Positions 48,372 through 56,401 of a DNA stretch of 64,000 bases are shown piece after piece. Under the pieces are notes generated by a model that was not told the DNA's origin, did no database searches, and worked only from the letters and a program-made list of their open reading frames with translations. Each line of letters begins with the position of its first letter. Position 1 is the first letter of the stretch. The position numbers and the translations under genes were made by a program. Origin of the DNA: Bryobacterales bacterium (GTDB taxonomy: Bacteria; Acidobacteriota; Terriglobia; Bryobacterales; Bryobacteraceae); assembly GCA_020852175.1 (NCBI GenBank), contig JADZBH010000058.1:31634-95633 (forward strand). The letters run 5' to 3'.

Positions 48372-49130
48372 TTAAATCTGAACCCGGTCCATCGCCAGAA
48401 ATTCTTGAATATGCGGGTGTTCGCTCTTGTCCAGAAGGTGCACCGGCCCGAAGAAGATCACCTTGCCCTCGTGCAGGAAGATCACCTTGTCGGCCACTTT
48501 CCACATCAGGGCAAGGTCGTGCGTAACAACCAGGCTGGTCAGGTGGAGTTGGCGTTTCAGCCGCAGCATCAGGTTGCCCAGGTGGTCGCTCATGATGGGG
48601 TCCACCATCGTCGTAGGCTCGTCGTAGAGCACGCACTCGGGTTGTGCCGCCAACGCCCTGGCGATCGCCACGGCACGTTTGTAGCCGGTCGAAAGGTCGT
48701 TCGGCGCTGAGTCGTAGTAGTCGAGCAGATCCACCATCCGCAGGAGTCCGCGGACAATCTCCTCACGGTTGCCAGCGTTGTAATCTTCGCGCAACTCCAA
48801 CGAAAATAAGATATTTTCGGCTACGGTGAGCGAATCGAAAAGCGCTCCGCTCTGGAACACCATCGTCACTTTCTTGCGAATGCGCCGCAGCTCACTCTCT
48901 GGCGCGCGGGTAATGTCGGTGTGGGCCACCACCACGCGCCCGGCATCGGCCTTCAGGAAGCCCATGATGTGGGCGAGCGACACCGACTTGCCACCGCCCG
49001 ACCGTCCCAGGATGGCCACCGTCTCTCCGGCGTCAATGTGAAAGCTTACGCCGTCCAAAACCGTCCGGTCGAACGTCTTATAAACGTCACGAAATTCGAT
49101 GTAATGGGGGAACTGCTCATTTCCGGGCAT
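48372..49130 (-). CDS. MlaF-like ABC transporter ATPase
   Basis: A 252-residue ATPase: Walker A GRSGGGKSVSL, Q-loop VFQSGALFDSLTV, Walker B CVLYDEPTTMVDP and H-loop VVTHDL. It groups with MlaF/Mkl proteins that drive lipid transport with MlaE and MlaD. The signature motif reads LSTGYKRA instead of LSGG-x-R. No mlaE or mlaD is adjacent; the gene follows mobA with a 14-base overlap. The last residues (HIQEFLAMDRVQI) fit MlaF. Confidence 0.85.
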   Translation of the reverse strand: MPGNEQFPHYIEFRDVYKTFDRTVLDGVSFHIDAGETVAILGRSGGGKSVSLAHIMGFLKADAGRVVVAHTDITRAPESELRRIRKKVTMVFQSGALFDSLTVAENILFSLELREDYNAGNREEIVRGLLRMVDLLDYYDSAPNDLSTGYKRAVAIARALAAQPECVLYDEPTTMVDPIMSDHLGNLMLRLKRQLHLTSLVVTHDLALMWKVADKVIFLHEGKVIFFGPVHLLDKSEHPHIQEFLAMDRVQI

Positions 49131-49734
49131 GAATCGCCTCCCATTCCTCAGGAGTATTGACGTTCAGAAAATGGCGCGACTCGTCGAACGACACCCAACG
49201 GCACCTCAACCGGCTGAGAGCTTCGAGCAGGCGGAAGTTTCCTGTTTCCATCTGTTTGGAAACGGCCTCCCGCGCCACCGGACGGTACAATGCGCACAAC
49301 GGCTGCCGCCGGCCATCGCCGGAAACCGGCACGACGGCCTGTGCGCCGTCGTCCACTCCCGCCTCCACCAGAAGGCGCCGCAACGCCCGTTCCTCGAGCG
49401 ACGGCATGTCGCAGGCCACCACCATCGCCCATTCGGCCCGGTCCTTGCATTCCGCCAACGCCGCTTCCAGGCCGCTCAACGGACCGTACCCCGGCCGCTC
49501 ATCCTCGATCAGGGGAAGACCCAGCGAAGCATAGCGCTCCGCGGGTCCCACCACGACCGCCTGGCCGCAGACGCGCTCCAGCAAATCGTAGGTCGCCCGC
49601 AGCAGCGTCTGGCCATCCATCTCCAGCAGCGCTTTATCCCGGCCCATGCGCGAGCTTTGGCCTCCGGCCAGTACATAGCCGCGCACCAGGCCAGTCACAT
49701 GGTCTTGCGCCGCGCCCGAGGGGAGCCCGCTCAT
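49117..49734 (-). CDS. mobA: molybdenum cofactor guanylyltransferase
   Basis: A 205-residue MobA, which attaches GMP to molybdopterin. The nucleotide loop is GYVLAGGQSSRMGRDKALL, followed by LPLIEDERPGYGPLSGLEAAL, the metal-binding VVACDMPSL, and LCALYRP. The terminal LNVNTPEEW is typical. It overlaps the MlaF-like gene by 14 bases. No other Moco gene adjoins it. Confidence 0.9.
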   Translation of the reverse strand: MSGLPSGAAQDHVTGLVRGYVLAGGQSSRMGRDKALLEMDGQTLLRATYDLLERVCGQAVVVGPAERYASLGLPLIEDERPGYGPLSGLEAALAECKDRAEWAMVVACDMPSLEERALRRLLVEAGVDDGAQAVVPVSGDGRRQPLCALYRPVAREAVSKQMETGNFRLLEALSRLRCRWVSFDESRHFLNVNTPEEWEAIHARK

Positions 49735-49829
49735 GCGGTTATGGTATCACCGGGCCCCCCTCCACAGTCCCCGCCGCTGCGTGGATTCACGGAACTCCGC
49801 CGGAGCCGAGCGGCCTTCCGTAAAAGGAC

Positions 49830-50621
49830 ATGCTTGTGTTAGAAAGATTTACGAGTATAATCGGAGAAAACGGTTTGAGCAGATTTGCTATTGCCATGTT
49901 AGCGCTAGCGGTTAGCCACGACGCGCTGTCCGGAGCCTCCCGCTCTCCCGGGAAACCTCTGCCTCCTGCGCCCAATGCCTCTTCCCCGGTGGTTTCCACT
50001 ACGATTCGCGCTTCCCGCAACGGCCGTCTCGTCCGCTCCGTCGTGGTTCCTCCCACGGTGATACAGGCTCGCGTGGTGAGTTCCGCAGGTTCCGGCAGCC
50101 ACTCCGGGGCGGTCACCTCTCTCGCGGCACTGGATGCGCTGATTCAGGAAACGGCCCAGCGTGAGGGCGTCGATCCCCTGTTGGTGCACGCCATTATTCA
50201 CACCGAGAGCGCCTACAACCCCTACGCACTGTCCTACAAGGGAGCCGAAGGACTCATGCAACTGATTCCCGGCACGGCGCGGCGCATGGGCGTGCGCAAT
50301 AGCTTCGATATCCGGCAGAACGTGGCCGGAGGCGTGAAGTATTTGAAGCAGATGCTGGACCGTTTCGACGATTTGCGCTTCGCCATTGCCGCGTATAACG
50401 CCGGCCCGGAGGCGGTAGCGCGTTACAACGGAATTCCTCCCTACGCGGAAACCATCGGTTATGTGTATCGCGTCGGCAAGCGCTATGGAGAGCTGCGCAG
50501 GCAGTTCGCTCCCCGGCCCCAGCCGGTCATGCAACTGGCCGAGGCGCAGAAACCACCGGAATACCGTCCCTTCGAATCCTACCTGGACGCCGAAGGGCGA
50601 ATTCATTTGCGAACGAGGTGA
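49830..50621 (+). CDS. lytic transglycosylase (SLT family)
   Basis: A 263-residue exported muramidase. Catalytic Glu126 lies in IIHTESAYNPYA, followed by KGAEGLMQLIPGTARRMGV and RFAIAAYNAGPEAV, the SLT family 1 motifs. The start is uncertain. ATG 49830 puts 16 extra residues before the signal helix. TTG 49875, with GGAG seven bases upstream, gives a cleaner signal (SRFAIAMLALAVSHDALSG). It cleaves glycan strands in the periplasm, and the amidase gene follows nine bases later. Confidence 0.88.
   Translation: MLVLERFTSIIGENGLSRFAIAMLALAVSHDALSGASRSPGKPLPPAPNASSPVVSTTIRASRNGRLVRSVVVPPTVIQARVVSSAGSGSHSGAVTSLAALDALIQETAQREGVDPLLVHAIIHTESAYNPYALSYKGAEGLMQLIPGTARRMGVRNSFDIRQNVAGGVKYLKQMLDRFDDLRFAIAAYNAGPEAVARYNGIPPYAETIGYVYRVGKRYGELRRQFAPRPQPVMQLAEAQKPPEYRPFESYLDAEGRIHLRTR
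49856..49861 (+). promoter_or_regulatory. candidate sigma70-type -10 box (TATAAT)
   Basis: A perfect TATAAT with TTGTGT 16 bases upstream lies inside the first codons of the assigned lytic transglycosylase frame. If active, transcripts would start near 49868 and translation would begin at a later codon. Confidence 0.4.
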
Positions 50622-50630
50622 TTTGACGAC

Positions 50631-52280
50631 GTGCGACTGGCAACGCTCATCGTAACCGGTATCCTGGCGTGCGGGTTCATTCCCGGCGGCGTGGCGCGAT
50701 CCGCGCCCCTGAACACGCTTCGCGAGATCCGTACCTGGTCGTTGGGCGACTCCACGCGGATTGCCATCGAGATTGACGGCACGCTGACCTTCCGGCATGA
50801 CCGTTTGGCCGATCCGCCACGCCTCTTCTTCGATCTCGATGAAACCAGCGTCGGCACGTTGCGCGGCTCCGCCGCCACCATCACGGTCGGCGATCCTGTA
50901 GTGCGCCAGGTGCGCGTCGGCATCCTGCGCAGAGGAGTGGCCCGCGTGGTTGTCGATCTGTTCGAGCAGGGCGAATACACCGTTTCCCAACTGACGAACC
51001 CCTCGCGCCTGGTTGTGGAGGTGCGCCGCGGATCCGCCGCGCCCAGGAACCCGGCCGTCGAGCCCCCCGCCCAGCCGCTCACTCCGCCACCGGCGATCGA
51101 GCCCCCCGCGCCTCCCGTACCTATTTCCGCCGTTTCCTCCAAAGCCGAGCCGAAGGCGGTACGGCGCACAATCGTCGTCAAGGGCAAGCGCCGCCACTTC
51201 ATCGAAGCGCCGCGCGCCACCGCCGCCCGCAAGCCCGCTCCACCTCTATGGACGCTGGCCGCGCAACCGCGCGTGACCGGCCGCCTGGTCCTCAGCCATA
51301 TTGCTCCGCCCCCTACCTGGGTTCCGGCCATTCCGGCCCGGCCGCCGCGCAAGCCGGCCGTCATCGTGGCCCGGAACACGCCAGCCACTCCGGCCCCCGC
51401 GGCTATCCCGGAGCCGCCGCCCGCTCCTCGTGGCGCCGCCGCCAAGGCCACGCCCGCGCCTCGCGTCGAAGCGGACCCTGGCGAAACCTTCCTCGATGCC
51501 CGGCCCGCGCAGCAGACTCGCCTGGGCGACCGCTCGTTGACGCGCGCTCTGGGCCTGAAGCTGCGCCGCGTGGTGATCGACGCCGGACATGGCGGCCACG
51601 ATACCGGCACCATTTCGCGGAACGGCCTCAAGGAAAAAGACCTTGTCCTCGACGTCGCGCTGCGGCTGGGCGCACTCATCGAGGAACGGCTGGGCAGCGA
51701 AGTGGTCTACACGCGCGACACCGATCTCTTCGTGCCGCTCGAGGATCGCACCTCCTTCGCCAACCGCCAGAAGGCCGACCTCTTTCTCTCCATTCACGCC
51801 AACTCCTCGCCCAGCCGGAACGCTGCCGGCATGGAGACCTTCTACCTGAACTTCACCACCTCCAAGGACGACCTCGACCTGGCCGCCCGTGAGAACGCCA
51901 GCTCGGAAAAGTCGATCCACGACCTCTCCGATCTGGTACGCCGGATCACGTTGCAGGACAAGGTGGAGGAGTCACGCGAGTTCGCCTCCCGCGTGCAGAC
52001 CGCCGGTTATGAGTTGACGGCGAAAACGCACGGCCGTCTGAAGAATCGCGGCGTGAAGAAGGCGCCCTTCGTCGTGCTGATCGGAGCCCGAATGCCGAGC
52101 GTGCTGGTTGAGATCGGCTTTCTTACCAACTCCAAGGAAGAGTCGATGCTGAAGAAGACGGGCCACCGGGACAAGATCGCCGAAGCTCTGTTCAAGGGTG
52201 TTTCGCGCTATGCCGATGGCTTGTCGCACTTTCGCGTGGCGCAGAGCAGCGCATCTCACGCGGCATCGGAATCCCAGTAG
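50631..52280 (+). CDS. AMIN-domain N-acetylmuramoyl-L-alanine amidase
   Basis: A 549-residue cell wall amidase of the AmiC type. Signal peptide LIVTGILACGFIPGGVARS, AMIN domain at about 25-125 (peptidoglycan/septum targeting), a long Pro/Ala-rich linker to about 290, and a zinc-dependent Amidase_3 domain (VVIDAGHGGHDTG, LFLSIHANS, LVEIGFLTN). It frees stem peptides during division. The GTG start follows the transglycosylase stop by nine bases, so both are likely co-expressed. Confidence 0.93.
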   Translation: MRLATLIVTGILACGFIPGGVARSAPLNTLREIRTWSLGDSTRIAIEIDGTLTFRHDRLADPPRLFFDLDETSVGTLRGSAATITVGDPVVRQVRVGILRRGVARVVVDLFEQGEYTVSQLTNPSRLVVEVRRGSAAPRNPAVEPPAQPLTPPPAIEPPAPPVPISAVSSKAEPKAVRRTIVVKGKRRHFIEAPRATAARKPAPPLWTLAAQPRVTGRLVLSHIAPPPTWVPAIPARPPRKPAVIVARNTPATPAPAAIPEPPPAPRGAAAKATPAPRVEADPGETFLDARPAQQTRLGDRSLTRALGLKLRRVVIDAGHGGHDTGTISRNGLKEKDLVLDVALRLGALIEERLGSEVVYTRDTDLFVPLEDRTSFANRQKADLFLSIHANSSPSRNAAGMETFYLNFTTSKDDLDLAARENASSEKSIHDLSDLVRRITLQDKVEESREFASRVQTAGYELTAKTHGRLKNRGVKKAPFVVLIGARMPSVLVEIGFLTNSKEESMLKKTGHRDKIAEALFKGVSRYADGLSHFRVAQSSASHAASESQ

Positions 52281-52288
52281 TCCGGCGT

Positions 52289-53359
52289 CTAGGCCGGTTG
52301 TGGTTGCAGTTCCAGCGCCAACGGCACCACGCAATTGCGCCCGGCATTCTTCGCCATGTAGAGCGCGTCGTCGGCGCGGTCGATCAGCGCTTCCGGCGGA
52401 CAGGCAGCCATTCCATGGATCGAGGTGACGCCGAAGCTGGAAGTGACCGACACCGTGGCCGTGCCAACGTGGATGGGGGCCTGCGCCAGGGCCTGGCGCA
52501 GCGCCTCGGCCTTCACCGTCGAGGCTTCCAGGTCGCAGCCGGGCAGGACGATCAGAAACTCTTCGCCGCCGTACCGGCCCACCGCGTCATAAGGCCGCAC
52601 GGTGCCGAGCATCCGGATGGCCGTCTCACGCAGCACCGAATCCCCCACCAGATGCCCATGGGTATCGTTCACGCGCTTGAAATAGTCCAGATCCGCCAGC
52701 ACCAGCCCCATCGGGCTGTTCTCGCGGCGCGAGCGGGACATCTCCCGCGCCAGCAGTTCCAACGTCGCGCTACGGTTCCAGAGGCTGGTCAGAGCGTCGC
52801 GCGTCGCCCGCACCTTAAGCTCCTCCTTCACCCGCAGCAACTCCGTCTCGATCTCCACGATGCGGCGCGCCGGACCCAGGCGTAACGTCAGTTCGTTGAA
52901 GTCCGGCGGCTTAACCAGATAGTCGTCCGCACCGGACTGCATGCCCCGGATGAAGTCTTCCCGCTCCGAACGCGACGTCAACATGATGATGTAGGTGTAG
53001 TATTCCCGCTTTAACGCCCGCACCATCGTGCACACTTCGGGGCCGCTCATCCCCGGCATCATCCAGTCCAGAATCGCGATGCGCGGCGCCGAATCATCCT
53101 GCAGGATCCGCCAGGCTTCGGCCCCTGAAGCGGCAGGCACCACTTCGTAGCCCCACTTCTTCAGCGCCACCTCCAGCGGGCGCCGCGAAACAACGTTATC
53201 GTCGGCCACAAGAACGCGCAACGGTTTCGTCCCGGCTTCCGTGGCCGCTGGCTCTGGAGTCATGACAGTGGTCGCGTCTGTCCCTTCGTGATCATCACAT
53301 TCAGTTATCGGCAGGAATCGCTCGACCATCTTGAGAATCTGGCGCTTCAGGCACGGCAT
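52289..53359 (-). CDS. response regulator with GGDEF diguanylate cyclase domain
   Basis: A 356-residue PleD-like protein. The receiver domain (about 45-165) keeps the phosphoacceptor Asp in AILDWMMPG and the Lys in DDYLVKPP. The cyclase active site is RYGGEEFLIVLPG, and an RxxD inhibitory site (RPYD) lies five residues before it, so the enzyme should make cyclic di-GMP and be product-inhibited. The purine-rich GGAAGGGGG before ATG 53359 supports this start. No partner kinase is adjacent. Confidence 0.93.
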   Translation of the reverse strand: MPCLKRQILKMVERFLPITECDDHEGTDATTVMTPEPAATEAGTKPLRVLVADDNVVSRRPLEVALKKWGYEVVPAASGAEAWRILQDDSAPRIAILDWMMPGMSGPEVCTMVRALKREYYTYIIMLTSRSEREDFIRGMQSGADDYLVKPPDFNELTLRLGPARRIVEIETELLRVKEELKVRATRDALTSLWNRSATLELLAREMSRSRRENSPMGLVLADLDYFKRVNDTHGHLVGDSVLRETAIRMLGTVRPYDAVGRYGGEEFLIVLPGCDLEASTVKAEALRQALAQAPIHVGTATVSVTSSFGVTSIHGMAACPPEALIDRADDALYMAKNAGRNCVVPLALELQPQPA

Positions 53360-53467
53360 TCTCCCCCTTCCGGCTCCGGAGCCGCCGCCGTGAATCCACA
53401 GACACGGGCTGCTGCTATAGCCGCCCGGGACGCCACTGGCCTACTTCTCCCTTCCCCTGTCCCCGAG

Positions 53468-53473
53468 ATTATA
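53468..53473 (-). promoter_or_regulatory. perfect TATAAT upstream of the diguanylate cyclase gene
   Basis: TATAAT on the minus strand, about 110 bases before the start of the response-regulator gene. A TTGACA lies further upstream, but the 24-base spacing is too long for sigma70. Weak support. Confidence 0.3.
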
Positions 53474-53520
53474 TCGAATGGCATCTCCCCCGCCGTTTGT
53501 CAACCGGGTATCATCATCCG

Positions 53521-55125
53521 ATGGCTCTTCCTTCCGTGCCTCTCCGCGCGGCCGCCGTGCTCCTCTCCACCACCTGGGCGTGGGCTCAACTCACGCCTGC
53601 CAATACCCCCCAACGCGTGGTGCTTCACTTCGATGAGGCGCATACGTCCGTGCCCGCCGGGATGCGCGCCCCTGCGGGACCCTCCGCGATCACCGCCTCC
53701 GACGGCGCCCGCTGGAGCCTGGCCCGCTTCTCGTCCAACGGTAAGGAGTACACCAAGGGAATCTGGCGTCTCGACCCGGCCGCCAGCCATCCCTGGGACC
53801 AGCGCCAGTACTTCGCCGGCAAACGCTACCTGCTTTCCGACGACGTGTTGTTTCTGCTCTCCGACGGCGGACGCGGCGTCTGGGCGCGAACAGCCCTCGG
53901 CATCACACACATCCAGCTTGTGCCGATGACGCTCGACGAAAAAGCCGCACTCTTTGAAGAACGCATCCGTCTGCGCCATACCCGCCACGGCTTTGTCGCC
54001 AACTCGCACCTGTCCCGGCCCGGCGATCTCACGTCGAGCACTCCCGTCTCCACGGACAACGACGGCTTGTGGACGGCCATCTACACCGCGGCCGAATGCT
54101 TTCGCTATGCGGTCACGCGCTCGCCGGAAGCCGCCGAGCGGGCCCGCCTCACCGCCGAGGCCGTCCTCTTCCTGGAAGAGGTCACCGGCAGGCCCGGCTA
54201 CCCGGCGCGCAGCTACATCGTGCCCGGCGAACCGCGCCCTCCCGATGGCACTTGGCACTGGCGGCCCGATGGGCGCATCCTTTGGAAAAGCGATACCAGT
54301 TCCGATGAACTGGTGGGCCACTACTTCCTGTTCGCAGTCGCTTATGACCTGTTGGACGACGCCGCGCTGAAAGCGAAAATCGCAGCCACCACGCGCCGCA
54401 TCACCGACCACATTCTCGATCACGATCTCCAACTCACCGACATTCATGGCCAGCCGACCTACTGGGGCCGCTGGTCGCCCGAATACTTCGCCTCGCCCCG
54501 GGGCCGCGGCGACTCACCCTTGAATGCCCTCGAGATTCTCTCCTTCCTCAAAGCCGCCCACCACATTACGGGTGAGCCGAGGTACGAAGCCGAATACAGG
54601 CGCCTGGCGGGTCCCGCCGGTTATGCCGCGATCACCGCCCGCCTCGACGCCCTGCGCGAAGAGATCAACTATTCCGATGAAGAGCTCGCCATGCTGCCCT
54701 TCTATCTGCTCTTCCGCTACGAGAAGGATCCCGCCCTGCTGGCCATCTACCGCGGTGCTCTCGGGCAGTGGTGGCGCAACATTTCGCGCGAAGCCAACCC
54801 GCTGTGGACCGCCATCCACGCCGCCACGGGCGCGCCGGTGGATTTCACCGATTCCCTGCGCACTCTCTACCGCATTCCGCTCGATCTGAGAGAGTGGACC
54901 GTCGAAAACGCGCACCGCACCGATCTCGAATGGGAGTCCGAGGCCGACCGCCATGGACGCCGGCAGGCGCGCGTCCTCATCGCCCCCGACGAGCGCCCCG
55001 TCATGAAATGGAACGGAAATCCCTTTCGCACCGATGGAGGCAACGGCGGCCGCGGCGAAGATGATGGCGCTTTCTTCCTGCTGCCGTATTGGATGGCGCG
55101 CCAGAGCGGATTGATCCGTCCTTGA
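53521..55125 (+). CDS. exported protein, probable alpha/alpha-toroid
   Basis: About 534 residues with a signal peptide (LRAAAVLLSTTWAWAQ). The start at 53521 is chosen to keep this signal. A beta-rich N-terminal part (ARWSLARFSSNGKEYTKG) is followed by helical repeats (LWTAIYTAAECFRYAVTRSPEAA, ALEILSFLKAAHHITGEPRY) typical of alpha/alpha-toroid glycan-active enzymes. I cannot name a glycoside hydrolase family or see an acidic catalytic pair. The next exported gene follows 108 bases downstream. Confidence 0.6.
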   Translation: MALPSVPLRAAAVLLSTTWAWAQLTPANTPQRVVLHFDEAHTSVPAGMRAPAGPSAITASDGARWSLARFSSNGKEYTKGIWRLDPAASHPWDQRQYFAGKRYLLSDDVLFLLSDGGRGVWARTALGITHIQLVPMTLDEKAALFEERIRLRHTRHGFVANSHLSRPGDLTSSTPVSTDNDGLWTAIYTAAECFRYAVTRSPEAAERARLTAEAVLFLEEVTGRPGYPARSYIVPGEPRPPDGTWHWRPDGRILWKSDTSSDELVGHYFLFAVAYDLLDDAALKAKIAATTRRITDHILDHDLQLTDIHGQPTYWGRWSPEYFASPRGRGDSPLNALEILSFLKAAHHITGEPRYEAEYRRLAGPAGYAAITARLDALREEINYSDEELAMLPFYLLFRYEKDPALLAIYRGALGQWWRNISREANPLWTAIHAATGAPVDFTDSLRTLYRIPLDLREWTVENAHRTDLEWESEADRHGRRQARVLIAPDERPVMKWNGNPFRTDGGNGGRGEDDGAFFLLPYWMARQSGLIRP

Positions 55126-55233
55126 CCCGGCCGGAATCTCTCCCCACTCCGGCCCGTCTTCGCGGTATAGTGTCTAGCGGCAAGCAAGCTCAGCCAACCA
55201 TGTAGTGTTCACAAGGCCAACTGGTTCAGTCTG

Positions 55234-56106
55234 ATGCTGGTTCCGATCTTATTCGCAGCGGCGCTTTTGCCGGCCGCCCCCACCGCGGGCCACATGGATG
55301 TCCGCGTCTATTCCGAACTGCGGCGCATTGGTCCTGACGGCGTTCCGGTGGAGGCCGACAGCATCGGACGTCCGCGCGAAATCCTGTCCCCCGCGCTGGC
55401 CCGTCAAAGCTACACGAGTTTCCGCATCGTCGTCTCGGCGCCGTTGGGCCAGAAGTTCATGCTTTTCCTGGGCGAGAACCCTGAAAATATCCTGCAAACC
55501 ACTCTCTACAAGGAATCCTGGACTCACACGGGCAAAACCTGGATTCCCGATGCCATCGAAAAGGTGGCCGCGCCTTACACCGGCGTCATCCCCGATGCCG
55601 CGCTCGGACCCGAGCAGCAGACCGTGCAAAGCTTCCTGCTCGACGTCTACACACCCTCGAAGGCGCCCATCCGCCGTGTTCGCCTGGAAGTGCAGTTGAA
55701 CGTGGGCGATCAATGGATCATCTATCCCATGGAGGTCCGGATCGGCTCCCTGATGACGCCGAAACCCGAGGCGATTTCGCCAGCTCTGGCCGACCTTCGC
55801 CTGCCTGCCTCGGAAACCGCGCTTGAATACTTGGAAACCTACCTCTGCGGGGCCAAACAGCGGCTCGGCGCTTCGCCTCCCAACGGCCGGCAACTCATCT
55901 TCCGGAACGCCCAGCAGGATGTGCTGTGGGCCCGCATGATCGAAGGAGCCAAGGGCCGCGACTTCGCCGTCGCGGGCATCCTCAGCGCTCTCGGCGCCAC
56001 GGACGTGAAGTCCTGGTGCGAACGCCGCCAGGAGCCGCAAGCCGGATATGACCCGGAGTCCTACTGGAAACTGCGTAACTGGCTTATGAAGAACGCGGTA
56101 CAGTAA
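55234..56106 (+). CDS. exported hypothetical protein
   Basis: A 290-residue protein with signal peptide ([14 protein letters not shown]). The first two thirds are beta-rich ([39 protein letters not shown]), suggesting an immunoglobulin-like fold; the last 100 residues are helical ([16 protein letters not shown]). The family is not recognised. The same strand as the toroid protein before it suggests a functional link, without proof. Confidence 0.55.
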   Translation: MLVPILFAAALLPAAPTAGHMDVRVYSELRRIGPDGVPVEADSIGRPREILSPALARQSYTSFRIVVSAPLGQKFMLFLGENPENILQTTLYKESWTHTGKTWIPDAIEKVAAPYTGVIPDAALGPEQQTVQSFLLDVYTPSKAPIRRVRLEVQLNVGDQWIIYPMEVRIGSLMTPKPEAISPALADLRLPASETALEYLETYLCGAKQRLGASPPNGRQLIFRNAQQDVLWARMIEGAKGRDFAVAGILSALGATDVKSWCERRQEPQAGYDPESYWKLRNWLMKNAVQ

Positions 56107-56135
56107 GCTCGCCCCGACGCATCCCCGCCCATGGC

Positions 56136-56165
56136 GTGACCGCCGGATACCTTCTGCGCTACACT
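56136..56165 (+). promoter_or_regulatory. candidate sigma70-type promoter of tRNA-Ser
   Basis: GTGACC (56136-56141) and TACACT (56160-56165) with an 18-base spacer lie 89 bases upstream of the tRNA. Two hexamers with moderate matches; plausible but unproven. Confidence 0.35.
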
Positions 56166-56253
56166 GAAAACTTGCAGCCGTAAGGCTGCGGACAAGGCCA
56201 GTTGGCCGCGTCCCAACCCCGTGTGGCGCGTTCGCGCACTCGGGGCGCTTCCC

Positions 56254-56343
56254 GGAGAGATGGCCGAGCGGTTGAAGGCGCACGCTTGGAAAGCGTGTAT
56301 ACGGGAAACTGTATCGAGGGTTCGAATCCCTCTCTCTCCGCCA
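56254..56343 (+). tRNA. tRNA-Ser (anticodon GGA)
   Basis: A 90-base class II tRNA with encoded CCA. The acceptor GGAGAGA pairs with TCTCTCC, the anticodon loop CTTGGAAAG gives GGA, and the long variable arm (TATACGGGAAACTGTAT) is typical of serine. The toxin-like gene starts 58 bases after its end. Confidence 0.96.
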
Positions 56344-56401
56344 TTTCCCTTCGTGACCAGTTTTCCCTCCCTGCTGCGCAGTTCAGTCGAAAGAGGGAAT
56401 C

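Noticed and set aside
53468..53503. Full sigma70 promoter TTGACA/TATAAT on the minus strand
   Set aside because: The spacer is 24 bases, outside the usable range; only the -10 was kept, with low confidence.
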